Shown here: piece after piece, positions 35,016 through 43,474 of the stretch
Position numbering within the stretch: the stretch's first letter is position 1
Layout of the letters: the number at the start of each line of letters is the position of its first letter
DNA from: VXYL01 sp965203685
GTDB lineage: Bacteria; Pseudomonadota; Gammaproteobacteria; Pseudomonadales; Azotimanducaceae
DNA length: 64,000 nucleotides
Assembly: GCA_965203685.1 (NCBI GenBank)
Contig: OZ241908.1
Coordinates: forward strand, 2,356,001-2,420,000
Direction of reading: 5' to 3'
Notes under the pieces: generated by a model
The model's input: the letters and a program-made list of their open reading frames with translations, nothing else
What the model was told of the DNA's origin: nothing
Databases searched by the model: none
Made by a program: the position numbers and the translations under genes

Positions 35016-36827
35016 ATGGCATTTGACGCCGAGCACTTCCTGACCACGCTGCCGACCCGCCCGGGTGTCTACCAGATGGTCGGCGAGGCGGACGAGGTGC
35101 TCTACGTCGGCAAGGCGCGCAGCCTCAAGCCCCGGGTTACGGCCTATTTCCGTGCCTCCGGCCTGACGACCAAGACGATGGCCCTGATGGCCAAGGTCCG
35201 CGACATCCGGATCACGGTCACGACCAGCGAGACGGAGGCGCTACTCCTCGAACAGAGCCTGATCAAGGCCGAGCAACCGCGTTTCAACGTCGTCCTGCGC
35301 GATGACAAGTCCTATCCGTTCATCGAGTTGACGGACCATCCGTTCCCGCGGCTCGCCTTCCATCGCGGTGCCAAGAAAGGCGGTCGCTACTTCGGGCCGT
35401 TCCCGAGCGCAGCAGCCGTGCGCGACAGCCTCAACATCCTGCAGCGGCTCTTTGGCATTCGTCCCTGCGAGGACGGCTTCTTCAAGAACCGCTCGCGGCC
35501 GTGCCTGCAACACCAGATCGACCGCTGCAGCGCGCCCTGCGTCGGCCTGATCGGCCGCGAGCAGTACGCGGAGGACGTCCGCCTCGCGGTAATGTTCCTC
35601 GAAGGCAAGAGCAGTGACGTGCTGTCTGCCTTCAAAGACAAGATGGAGGCGGCCGCGACGGCCCTTGAGTTCGAGCGAGCCGCGCGCTATCGGGACCAGA
35701 TCGGGCACCTCAGACGTGTCCAGGAGAACCAGTATGTGCACGGTGCGGGCGGCAACGTGGACATATTCGGCGTCGCCATCGATGCTGGACAGGCGTGCGT
35801 ACAAGGCTTGTTCGTGCGCGACGGTCGCCTGCTTGGCAACCGCACCTGGTTTCCGAAAAACGAACTCGGCGTGTCGGAGGAGGAGTTGCTTTTCGCCTTC
35901 GTCTCCCAGTACTACCTTGGCGGCCGTGAACGAGAGATGCCGAAGACCTTGGTGGTAGCGGTGCCGCAAAGCGACGCGGAGTTGCTCGCCGAAGCCTTGA
36001 CTGAACGCGCCGGGCGGCGGGTGGAAGTGGCATGCCATGTGCGCGGGCAGCGGGCGCGCTGGGCCGAGATGGCAACGGAAAACGCCAAGATGTCACTCGC
36101 GGCCTTGGTTGCGGATCGCCAGAACGTCATGGGGCGCTTCGTCGATCTGCAGGCGGCACTCGGCTGGGAGGACATCCCGACGCGCTTGGAGTGCTTCGAC
36201 ATCAGCCACTCGGCCGGCGAGGCTACCGTCGCGTCCTGCGTCGTATTCGATACCGAAGGGCCGGTGAAGTCCGACTACCGCCGCTACAACATCGAGGGTG
36301 TGCCGCGGGGCGACGACTACGGTGCCATCGAGCAGGTCATGCGGCGTCGCTATACGCGACTCGTGGAAGGCGAGGGCGTGCTGCCGGACGCGGTCATCAT
36401 CGACGGTGGTTCCGGCCAGGTCGGGCGCGCCGCGGAAGTTCTGGACCAACTGCAAGTGAAGGACATCGCGTTGCTCGGCATCGCCAAGGGCCCGACGCGC
36501 AAGGCCGGCTTTGAGACCATCCTGCTGGCCGGCCACGGCGAACTGGTGCTGCCCGCCAACGGTGGCGCCATGCACCTGTTGCAGCACATCCGCGACGAAG
36601 CCCACCGGTTCGCCATCTCCGGCCACCGCGGGCGCCGCCAGAAAAAGCGGCGGCGGTCTGTGCTGGACGACATCGTGGGCGTTGGACCGCGCCGCAAGCG
36701 GGAACTGTTGGCACACTTCGGCTCGGTCTCGTCGATCCAGGGTGCCAGCGTCGAGGAAATCGCCAAAGTTCCCGGCGTGAGCCGTAAACTAGCAGCCGAC
36801 ATCCACGGATCGCTGCACGGTGCTTGA
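35016..36827 (+). CDS. uvrC: Excinuclease ABC subunit C
   Basis: A 603-residue UvrC. The GIY-YIG nuclease domain covers residues ~14-93 (RPGVYQMVGEADEVLYVGKA), the UVR motif is near 200-235, the RNase H-like second nuclease is in the middle-to-C-terminal part (LECFDISHSAGE), and tandem helix-hairpin-helix motifs end the protein (GVGPRRKRELLAHFGS, VPGVSRKLAADIHGSL). It makes both incisions in nucleotide-excision repair. The gene order uvrC-pgsA is the gammaproteobacterial one. Confidence 0.97.
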   Translation: MAFDAEHFLTTLPTRPGVYQMVGEADEVLYVGKARSLKPRVTAYFRASGLTTKTMALMAKVRDIRITVTTSETEALLLEQSLIKAEQPRFNVVLRDDKSYPFIELTDHPFPRLAFHRGAKKGGRYFGPFPSAAAVRDSLNILQRLFGIRPCEDGFFKNRSRPCLQHQIDRCSAPCVGLIGREQYAEDVRLAVMFLEGKSSDVLSAFKDKMEAAATALEFERAARYRDQIGHLRRVQENQYVHGAGGNVDIFGVAIDAGQACVQGLFVRDGRLLGNRTWFPKNELGVSEEELLFAFVSQYYLGGREREMPKTLVVAVPQSDAELLAEALTERAGRRVEVACHVRGQRARWAEMATENAKMSLAALVADRQNVMGRFVDLQAALGWEDIPTRLECFDISHSAGEATVASCVVFDTEGPVKSDYRRYNIEGVPRGDDYGAIEQVMRRRYTRLVEGEGVLPDAVIIDGGSGQVGRAAEVLDQLQVKDIALLGIAKGPTRKAGFETILLAGHGELVLPANGGAMHLLQHIRDEAHRFAISGHRGRRQKKRRRSVLDDIVGVGPRRKRELLAHFGSVSSIQGASVEEIAKVPGVSRKLAADIHGSLHGA

Positions 36828-36846
36828 TCTCCTCGCTGCACAGAAG

Positions 36847-37416
36847 ATGAACCTCCCCAACGTGCTGACGATTGCGCGGATCGGCCTTGTACCGGTGTTC
36901 GCTCTCGCATACCTCAGCACCGAGAACTATCACTGGATCGCCGCGCTGCTGTTTGCGACAGCCGCATTCACGGATTGGTTGGACGGCTTCCTTGCGCGCC
37001 GGCTGGATCAGACCACACTGTTCGGCGCGTTCCTCGATCCGGTGGCCGACAAGCTCATCGTGGTCACCGCACTGGTGCTCTTGATCGGCGGCCACGCGAG
37101 CCTGTGGATGACGATTCCAGGCTTGGTCATCATCGGGCGAGAGATCGTGATCTCGGCGCTGCGGGAGTGGATGGCCGAGATGAACCGGCGGGGTGTCGTG
37201 ACGGTGTCGTGGATCGCCCGCGTGAAGACGACGCTGCAGATGGTGGCGGTGGTGATCCTGTTCGCCAACGCACCGGAGATGGGGAGGCCTTGGGTGATCG
37301 TCGGCCTGGTTTTGCTCTACGCGGCGGCCGTGATCACGATCTGGTCGATGGTCATCTACCTGCGCGCGGCTTGGCCGACCTTAAGAGACGGTTTCCACGC
37401 GAGCGACAGTGCATGA
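36847..37416 (+). CDS. pgsA: CDP-diacylglycerol-glycerol-3-phosphate 3-phosphatidyltransferase
   Basis: A 189-residue inner-membrane enzyme that makes phosphatidylglycerolphosphate. I start it at ATG 36847 (MNLPNVLTIARIGLVPVFAL), the family's normal N-terminus, rather than the GTG at 36820 that overlaps uvrC. The CDP-alcohol phosphotransferase motif D-G-x2-A-R-x8-G-x3-D-x3-D is seen in DWLDGFLARRLDQTTLFGAF and the LDPVADK that follows. About five transmembrane helices are present. It converges on the desaturase gene 20 bp later. Confidence 0.96.
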   Translation: MNLPNVLTIARIGLVPVFALAYLSTENYHWIAALLFATAAFTDWLDGFLARRLDQTTLFGAFLDPVADKLIVVTALVLLIGGHASLWMTIPGLVIIGREIVISALREWMAEMNRRGVVTVSWIARVKTTLQMVAVVILFANAPEMGRPWVIVGLVLLYAAAVITIWSMVIYLRAAWPTLRDGFHASDSA

Positions 37417-37435
37417 CACGGCCTTCCGGCCCGTC

Positions 37436-38485
37436 CTACGTCGCGCTGGCGGTTTCCGGGAGAGGGGGCAGGTAGCGGTACGTTGGGTCCGCTATACAGC
37501 GTCGCCGCAGTTCGAGCATGTCCTTCCAGGTCGCGAGCAGCCCATGGGTCGCCGGTGGAAGATCGTGCTCGATGGCCTTGCGCAGTTTCGGCAGGTTGTA
37601 GAAAGGCACCGCCGGGTACATGTGATGCTCGAGGTGGTACTGCATGTTCCAGTAGTAGAACGCGGGCAGCCAGGAGCAGGTGAACGTCCGCGTATTCATG
37701 CGGAAGTCGGGGATGTCCGGGTTCAGTCCGTAGTGCTGCGGCCGCCCGCAGAGCATCCCGAGCCACCCACAGTAATGGGTGCCGATCGTGAACACCACGA
37801 TGAGAAACCAGTGACCGCTGAGGATGAAGGCAAGCGCCAGCACACCGTGGCCGATCAACAACTTCCGTGCCCAGTTGCGATGCCGTCGCCGTAGCGCGGC
37901 GTCCGACTCCGGGAGCACGTGGTTGTACCAGTCTCCGACGACCTCCCCGTTGGCGTGGCGCCACACAGACTTCAAACGCTGCCAGGTGTTGGCCGGATCC
38001 CAGGCCAACAGGCCAAGCCAGACGCGCCATCGGCGCAGGCTGAAGCGGATCGGCAGCGGCACCTCGCCATCGTAGTCGGCATGGCACGTGGCCTGATGGT
38101 GGATCGCGTGGCTCTCCTGGTACCAGATGTAGTCCGACCAACTTAAGAAGGCGTAGAACTTCTCGAAGAAGGCGTTCAACGCGCGGCTCTTGAAGACCGT
38201 GCGGTGCTGCAGTTCGTGGATGGCGATCAGGCCCATGAACGGCCCGATCGTGCCGTGAACGAAAAGTGCGACGAGGAGTAGCGGCACCGACCACGGCCAG
38301 TTGCCGGCATCGATGTTCAGGAATGCAATGTAAGCGAGCGCGCCGGTTGCGAAGAACAAGCCGAGGTGGGCCAGGGTCTGGAGCCAGCCGCGCAAATCGT
38401 TGCGCTGCATCAGTTCGGCGAGCACCGCCTTGTCAATGGGGCAGCGGTACCAGTTGATCTTGTAGTCGGTGGCGAAGGCCGGCAT
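37436..38485 (-). CDS. Membrane fatty acid desaturase-like protein
   Basis: A 349-residue multi-pass desaturase from ATG 38485 (MPAFATDYKINWYRCPIDKA); the longer upstream frame crosses the tRNA and is not real. Three histidine boxes are visible: AIHELQHRT (HxxxH), QESHAIHHQATCH (HxxHH) and QYHLEHHMYPAVPF (HxxHH). The family inserts double bonds or hydroxyls into lipids using a di-iron centre. The gene lies between pgsA and tRNA-Cys, where E. coli has only tRNA genes. Confidence 0.9.
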   Translation of the reverse strand: MPAFATDYKINWYRCPIDKAVLAELMQRNDLRGWLQTLAHLGLFFATGALAYIAFLNIDAGNWPWSVPLLLVALFVHGTIGPFMGLIAIHELQHRTVFKSRALNAFFEKFYAFLSWSDYIWYQESHAIHHQATCHADYDGEVPLPIRFSLRRWRVWLGLLAWDPANTWQRLKSVWRHANGEVVGDWYNHVLPESDAALRRRHRNWARKLLIGHGVLALAFILSGHWFLIVVFTIGTHYCGWLGMLCGRPQHYGLNPDIPDFRMNTRTFTCSWLPAFYYWNMQYHLEHHMYPAVPFYNLPKLRKAIEHDLPPATHGLLATWKDMLELRRRCIADPTYRYLPPLPETASAT

Positions 38486-38575
38486 GGGCGACGTCAGGGG
38501 AACGAGGACCGTTCCGATATTGCCGCTGCCGGTCGAGAATGCCAAGCGCCGTGCGCATTTGGCCGGCAGTGGTTG

Positions 38576-38584
38576 TGCTATATT
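38576..38584 (+). promoter_or_regulatory. Extended -10 promoter of tRNA-Cys
   Basis: TGC-TATATT, an extended -10 form about 42 bp before the mature tRNA. A weak -35 (TTTGGC, 38,558) lies upstream. Confidence 0.5.
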
Positions 38585-38625
38585 GCGCCGCCGTTCGCAC
38601 CTGCCGCATCGCGGGCGGGCCAATC

Positions 38626-38699
38626 GGCTGGATGGCAGAGTGGTTATGCAGCGGACTGCAACTCCGTGTACGCCGGTTCGATTCCGACTCCAGCCTCCA
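38626..38699 (+). tRNA. tRNA-Cys (GCA anticodon)
   Basis: Acceptor stem GGCTGGA (38,626-38,632) pairs with TCCAGCC (38,689-38,695), discriminator T, encoded CCA at 38,697-38,699. The anticodon GCA is at 38,658-38,660, and the T-arm contains the standard GGTTCGATTCC. Together with uvrC-pgsA this reproduces the order known from E. coli (uvrC-pgsA-glyW-cysT), and the island begins directly downstream. Confidence 0.96.
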
Positions 38700-38731
38700 C
38701 TCCCACTGGCCAACCGTTCCCAGTAGTGCCG

Positions 38732-38756
38732 AAAACCCTTGATATAGAGGGGTTTT
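38732..38756 (+). terminator. Terminator after tRNA-Cys
   Basis: AAAACCC (38,732-38,738) pairs with GGGTTTT (38,750-38,756) across an A/T-rich loop. The T-run is in the stem, so it could work in both directions. Confidence 0.5.
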
Positions 38757-39156
38757 AGGCCGAACGGGACATTTGGGCGTTCCCAAGGGTTGTCTTGCAT
38801 CCCCACATGTATTGTTAGATAGATCGTGCGCCACGGGCGGCTGCCCGTCGTGCCGTCATAGCCGAAGTGGCCGGCGCGCGACGGGTACGCCCGGAAGGAT
38901 GCCGGAGGCGGTGCCGCGGTACCCCGGATGCACAGAGGACTTTGCTGTGTTTATCGTTTAAATTCAGTATCTTATGAACAAATGTTCGTGCGGTCTTGGC
39001 ACCGGCGTCCTGGTGGACTGGTCGTTCCACGCGGGAGGACACGACGCCCCAAGATGGCATCGGTGCAGTGACGCGGCTGCCGTTGTGCAAGGTAACTAAT
39101 TGATAAATGAATTGAAGTACCACCCATCCCTCGCACTGGAACGGACATCCGCAAAT

Positions 39157-39172
39157 GTAGTGCATGCACTAC
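39157..39172. repeat. Perfect 16-bp palindrome
   Basis: GTAGTGCATGCACTAC reads identically on both strands. It could be an operator or a recombinase site in the boundary region; no adjacent gene explains it. Confidence 0.6.
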
Positions 39173-39198
39173 GGATCCATCGGTGGCGGCCGAACCGG

Positions 39199-39247
39199 AC
39201 TGTCAATTTCCATTCCTGTAAATTACTAACAGATGCTAGTTGCCATG
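39199..39247. repeat. Imperfect direct repeat, copy 1
   Basis: A 49-bp segment about 76% identical to 39,725-39,772, sharing ACTGTCAA, AAAT and the core ATGCTAGTT near the right end. On the minus strand both copies would code for similar short N-termini, so these may be decayed copies of one gene start. Confidence 0.55.
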
Positions 39248-39271
39248 ACGCTGACCTCTGCGCCTGGCGGC

Positions 39272-39330
39272 TGTGTCAAGCGACATCATCAGGAACTGAC
39301 CCTGGCGACATGAAAACTGACCCCCCTTTG
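39272..39330. mobile_element. IS21-family insertion sequence end (remnant)
   Basis: Starts TGTGTCAAG and contains the stacked terminal repeats AGGAACTGACCC (39,291) and GAAAACTGACCCCCC (39,312) typical of IS21-type ends. No istA or istB gene or opposite end is visible, so this is a leftover end. Confidence 0.6.
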
Positions 39331-39724
39331 TCGTTGAACCTGCGGCTTGAATGGCACTAGCGCCGGCGACCCGCGCCGAACCCGGCGGGTTGACCGCGAC
39401 AGTGCGCTTCAGCGAGGCGCTGCACAACTCGTACAGGCGCTGCGCGACCGCGCCTTCGTCGTCGACGGCGGGGAGGTGAAGGCGTCGGCGTGCGTCGGCG
39501 GCAGTTTCCAGCCGCTGGAGATCACGGTCGAGCCGTCGGGCGACGCCGACGTGGCGATCGCGCTTCCGTCGGGACGGGGGTGCGGTTCGGCGCCGCGCAC
39601 CCGCGACCGCCGGCGCCTCTCGAACCGGCTCGAGGCGACGGTGTCCGGGCGGCAGTGGCGGGAGCGCCCGCATGTCGGCAGGACGAACGGCCGAGGGAAG
39701 GCCCGGGAGGCGATAACCGCATCC

Positions 39725-39772
39725 ACTGTCAACTTCCGGATCTCCAAATCACTGACATATGCTAGTTTCATG
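39725..39772. repeat. Imperfect direct repeat, copy 2
   Basis: Counterpart of the 39,199 copy, about 480 bp from it; they flank the IS21-type end, which fits duplication or recombination around that element. Confidence 0.55.
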
Positions 39773-39963
39773 GTCTTCGAACGCTCGACCCCGTCCGCGG
39801 CCGAAGGAGCGCTTGGAGGGTCGCCGGCCCGTCGTGCCCGGTCGGTCGTTGATCGTCGGTCGCCGCCATGTAGAATCCCCGCGAGTTTCCGCAACCGACG
39901 GATCGCAGACTGGATGATCAAGACGAGAGCCTGAGTGTCCGACGCCAATGCCAGGGATCGGCC

Positions 39964-42822
39964 GTGCCGGACTCGGCTCCCACTGACGACGGTCCCGCTG
40001 CCCGGGAACGCCTCTCCTCCGAGGCGGGCGACGGCGGCGGCGGGGAGCCCTCAGGCACGGTCGCGCCCTGGCTTCTCGGCGAGAAGGTCGCCGTCCCGGA
40101 TGCCGTCAAGGGCCTGATCGACCGCCCGGAGCTGATGCGCGCGGTGGTGCCGACGAACCGCCGGCTCACCGTTCTGAAAGCGCCCGGCGGGTTCGGGAAG
40201 ACCTGCGTCCTCGCGGAATGCTGCCGTGCCCTGCGCGGCGAGGGGGCGGTGGCGGCGTGGCTGACGGTCGACGCGCAGGATGCGCCACAGGCGCTCGGCT
40301 CCTACCTCGTGTTTGCCTTCCAGGCCGCCGGGCTGGACGTTCTCGACGTGCTCGATTCGCTGGGCTCGCAGTCGACGGACGACGACCCGCCCGAGCGCCG
40401 CACGGCGCTGCTGCTTCGCGCCGTCGAACGCCACGGGGCACACTGCGTGCTCGCGTTGGACGAAATGGAGCGGCTGGAGAATCCCGCCTCCGTGGCGCTC
40501 CTCAACTTCGTCGTGCGGCGTGGCCCTCCCAATCTCCACCTAGCGATCGCCTGCCGCGACTTGCCGGCCGGTCTCGACATCGCTTCCGCGATCCTCGCCG
40601 ACGACGCCGTGTCGTTGACCGCCGACGACCTGCGGTTCTCCGACGGGGAGGTGGCGCGCTTCCTCGGGCCGGGCCGGTCCCGGGCCCAGGCGGCGATGCT
40701 GGCCCGCGAGTCGAAGGGATGGCCGATCGCGCTGCGCATCCTCGGGAACAAGCCGGGCGGCGGCCGGGGCGGGGATGTCGGCGAGGTGGCCGGGAACTGG
40801 GTGGAAAGCCGGCTGCTGCGGGACCTGGCGCCGGCCGACTTGGAGTTGACGCTCGACGCAGGCCTGTTCGAGTGGATGGACGCGGGACTGCTGGACGAGG
40901 TCCTCGAAGGGCGCGGCCTGAAGCGGCGGCTCGACGCCATCCCGGAGCTGAAGGGGCTGGTCGAGAGGTTCCGCCACGGTTCCCGGGACGCCTGGCGCCT
41001 CCATTCGCTGGTCAGGGAGCACTGCGCGAACTGGCGTCTGCGCGAGACGCCGGCGCGGTTCCGCTCCGTGCACCGGCGGATCGCTGCCGCGCTGGCCCGC
41101 CGCGGGGAGACGGTCGCCTCGATGCGGCATGCCGCGGAGGCCGGCGACGATCACCTCGCCGCGCGAATCCTGGAGTTTGTGGGCGGCATCCGCCTCGGGC
41201 TGCGGGAAGGCATCGTCCCCCTGCAGGCCATCGACACCTTGCTCACGCCGGAGATCCTGCGCAACCGTCCCTCCATGGGGCTCGCCCGCGTCCTGCTACT
41301 CGCCTGGACCGGACAGCTCGACGGGGCCAGAAAGCTGTACCGGTCCTTGTCCGGGGAACTACTGGCGTCCTCCGGGGAGCATCCGGAAGACCATCTCGAA
41401 CTCCGGTTCGCGGACATGGTCACCCGCGCGGCGCTGGCGCTATACGGGTGCGCGTCCATGAGTCTGGAACGCATGGACTGGCTGAAGGGGGAGACCGGGC
41501 GCATCGCGGCGTTGGCGGAGGCCGACGGATTCGCGCTGGGATACTGCGACTTCTGCCTGGCCATAGCGAACCAGCTGAGCGGAGAGTTCGAAGCTGCGGT
41601 CCGCCACGCGGACCTCGCCGAGCGCCGGCTGGCGGACAGCCCCTATCTGAGCATGTTCATCGGCGTGCACCGGGGGCAGATCGCGATGGCGCGCGGCGCC
41701 GTGCCGGAAGCCCGGGCCCACTACGCGGAGTCCAGGACGGTCGCGAGGCTGAAGTTCCTGCGCGAGCCCCAGTGCGCCGTCTTCGCCGACATATTCATCC
41801 GCGAACTGGACCTCGAGAGGAACCTGGTCCCGTCCCGAACCAGGGTCGTTCCGGTCCCGACGGCGTTGCTGAACGGTGGCACGCCCCTTCCGGCCTGCGC
41901 GGCGGCCTGCGAGACCGCAGTGGACCTGACGCGGCAGATCAAGGGCATCGACTACGCCGCGGTCGTTGTCGAGGAGATGCGGGACTACGCCCGCGGCGCC
42001 GGACTGCCCGCCCTTGTCCGCATGCTGGGCGCGATGCACGCGTGCCTGCTGGCGGACCAGGGAAGAACCGGCGAGGCTCAACGGGCATGGCGAAGCGCCG
42101 GACTGCCGGAACGGGCGGACGATTGCCTGGATCTCGAAGGACAGGGTTGGCGGGAGATGGAAGCCGTCGCCTGCGCGCGGCTGCGCCTGCTCGTCGCGGG
42201 GGAACGGTTCGACGAGGCGAGGGTGTTCGTCCGCTCGCTCACGTCGCTGGCGTCGGAGCGCGGCCTGCGTCGAACCTGGATGCGCGGCCTCGGACAGTGG
42301 GTCGGGCTCGAATGCGCGGCGGGCCGGCCCGGAGAGGCGCAGCGCATCCTCGTCCAGTACTTGCAGCTGTTCAAAGAGACGGACTACGCCAGGCAGCTCG
42401 TGCGCGACCGGGACGTCTGCCTGCCGGTCCTGACCGCGCTGGCGGGGGACGGTTTCGATCCGGTCCTGCGGGCCGCCGCGGAACAGCTGATCGACCGGAT
42501 TGCGAAGGCCGAGGTTCGAAGGGAGGACGGGCCGAGCTTCAGTCCCCGCGAAATGGAGGTGCTGGAGCGGCTCGAGTCGTTCCGCGACCGGGAGATCGCG
42601 GAGGCGCTGGGGCTGACCGCGGCCGGCGTGCGCTACCACGTCGGCCACATCTTCCGGAAGCTGGAGGTGCACAGCCGCCGCGCCGCGGTGGAGCGCGCCA
42701 GGGGCATGGGGCTGCTGCCCGATCCCGTCCATCGACGGGACGGACGGGACCGGGGCGTTGGGGAGACCGACCGCCGGCGGGCGGTGCGGCGACCGGGCAG
42801 CCCGCCGGGAACCCGTTCGTAG
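39964..42822 (+). CDS. MalT-like LuxR-family transcriptional activator (STAND ATPase)
   Basis: A 952-residue regulator starting at GTG 39964. The N-terminal ATPase has a Walker A loop (LKAPGGFGKTCVLAECC) and a Walker B-like HCVLALDEMERL. The middle is a long TPR-like helical sensor region (residues ~360-840). The C-terminus has a LuxR helix-turn-helix (FSPREMEVLERLESFRDREI then AEALGLTAAGVRYHVGHIFR) followed by a short basic tail. It is the only regulator in the island and lies directly before the secretion genes, so it is the obvious candidate activator; the inducing signal is unknown. Confidence 0.88.
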   Translation: MPDSAPTDDGPAARERLSSEAGDGGGGEPSGTVAPWLLGEKVAVPDAVKGLIDRPELMRAVVPTNRRLTVLKAPGGFGKTCVLAECCRALRGEGAVAAWLTVDAQDAPQALGSYLVFAFQAAGLDVLDVLDSLGSQSTDDDPPERRTALLLRAVERHGAHCVLALDEMERLENPASVALLNFVVRRGPPNLHLAIACRDLPAGLDIASAILADDAVSLTADDLRFSDGEVARFLGPGRSRAQAAMLARESKGWPIALRILGNKPGGGRGGDVGEVAGNWVESRLLRDLAPADLELTLDAGLFEWMDAGLLDEVLEGRGLKRRLDAIPELKGLVERFRHGSRDAWRLHSLVREHCANWRLRETPARFRSVHRRIAAALARRGETVASMRHAAEAGDDHLAARILEFVGGIRLGLREGIVPLQAIDTLLTPEILRNRPSMGLARVLLLAWTGQLDGARKLYRSLSGELLASSGEHPEDHLELRFADMVTRAALALYGCASMSLERMDWLKGETGRIAALAEADGFALGYCDFCLAIANQLSGEFEAAVRHADLAERRLADSPYLSMFIGVHRGQIAMARGAVPEARAHYAESRTVARLKFLREPQCAVFADIFIRELDLERNLVPSRTRVVPVPTALLNGGTPLPACAAACETAVDLTRQIKGIDYAAVVVEEMRDYARGAGLPALVRMLGAMHACLLADQGRTGEAQRAWRSAGLPERADDCLDLEGQGWREMEAVACARLRLLVAGERFDEARVFVRSLTSLASERGLRRTWMRGLGQWVGLECAAGRPGEAQRILVQYLQLFKETDYARQLVRDRDVCLPVLTALAGDGFDPVLRAAAEQLIDRIAKAEVRREDGPSFSPREMEVLERLESFRDREIAEALGLTAAGVRYHVGHIFRKLEVHSRRAAVERARGMGLLPDPVHRRDGRDRGVGETDRRRAVRRPGSPPGTRS

Positions 42823-43004
42823 TGCAGTTCGCCCGACGGTGGTGCGCCGGATCAAAGGCCTCGCGACCTGGAGCTCGACCTCGCGGCCGTCCTCGACACC
42901 CAGCTTGGCGAGCAGTTCCGCGACGCGGTGGTTGATGTGCGCCGGACACGCGCTTCACCCTAACTTCACGTAGGAATCAGCCTCCCCTTGGCCCTCATCC
43001 TAAG
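42823..43004. other. Intergenic region before the secretion operon
   Basis: About 180 bp without a recognised gene. On the minus strand the frame AHINHRVAELLAKLGVEDGR looks like a fragment of a coding gene and may be a remnant, but it has no start or stop context. The rest down to 43,152 holds the promoter described separately and a leader of about 110 bp. Confidence 0.4.
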
Positions 43005-43033
43005 TTGGACAGTTCTGACGGCTTCTCTATCGT
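43005..43033 (+). promoter_or_regulatory. Candidate sigma70 promoter of the secretion operon
   Basis: TTGGAC (43,005-43,010), a 17-base spacer and TATCGT (43,028-43,033). The leader to the first gene is about 110 bases. Binding by the MalT-like regulator in this region is possible but no site is recognised. Confidence 0.45.
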
Positions 43034-43152
43034 GCCGGGACCGTTTAGACTCCGGGGTCGGTGGCACGGCATTCCTGCGGGCCCGGACCGGTGCGTGGGA
43101 GCGTCCGCCGCTGCGGCGCGAAGCCGGGTGTATTGCCAGTCGGAGGTACGAC

Positions 43153-43464
43153 ATGACCGAGGACGATGCGCGCAAAGCGCGCCTCGACAGGCTCGTCGCG
43201 GAGATGGAGTCGACCATCGGCGATGCGCGGGAGACGTCTGCGCGCATGGCCGAGCTGTTCCGCGCGGTCGGGGTGGACGACGACGCGCTCCGTGCGGCCG
43301 TGCGCAGCGACCGGTGCTCGCCGGCCTTGCGCGCGATGGTCGAGGAGGATCTCGAGCGCCTGGATCGGGAGATGAAGGACGCCGAGGCCGCGCTCCTCGC
43401 GCAAACGGGGGCCGCCCGAAACCGCAGGCCACGCCGCGTGGCACGCCACATGACCAGGATCTAG
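43153..43464 (+). CDS. CesAB/SseA-like small coiled-coil chaperone
   Basis: A 103-residue protein starting at ATG 43153 with a good ribosome site (GGAGGT). It is almost wholly helical and charged (RLDRLVAEMESTIGDARETS, RAMVEEDLERLDREMKDAEA). Size and position, directly before an EspA-like gene, match the SseA/CesAB chaperones that hold filament and translocator subunits. Similarity is structural rather than by obvious motifs, so the family is an inference. It is the first gene of the secretion operon. Confidence 0.55.
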   Translation: MTEDDARKARLDRLVAEMESTIGDARETSARMAELFRAVGVDDDALRAAVRSDRCSPALRAMVEEDLERLDREMKDAEAALLAQTGAARNRRPRRVARHMTRI

Positions 43465-43474
43465 GAGGAGGCCC

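Larger units (their letters stand above)
38757..39963. other. Gene-poor, compositionally mixed island boundary
   Basis: No convincing intact gene is seen in about 1.2 kb. The left part (38,930-39,240) is AT-richer than anything nearby. A segment near 39,400-39,530 reads, on the plus strand, like a fragment of a real protein (ALRDRAFVVDGGEVKASACV), perhaps from a signalling domain. It is open but lacks a recognisable start. On the minus strand a frame from ATG 39771 (MKLAYVSDLEIRKLTV) begins a short ordinary-looking segment and then degrades. The whole looks like decayed mobile DNA left at the tRNA insertion site. Confidence 0.6.

Noticed and set aside
39347..39934. 195-codon plus-strand frame in the island boundary as a real gene
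   Set aside because: Only about 40 residues look protein-like; the rest is Arg-rich, and it overlaps a degraded minus-strand frame. Kept only as a possible remnant.
40218..42935. 905-codon plus-strand frame overlapping the MalT-like gene
   Set aside because: It is Gly/Arg/Pro/Ala-rich, lacks domains and runs parallel to a gene with a full ATPase and HTH; a GC-rich shadow.
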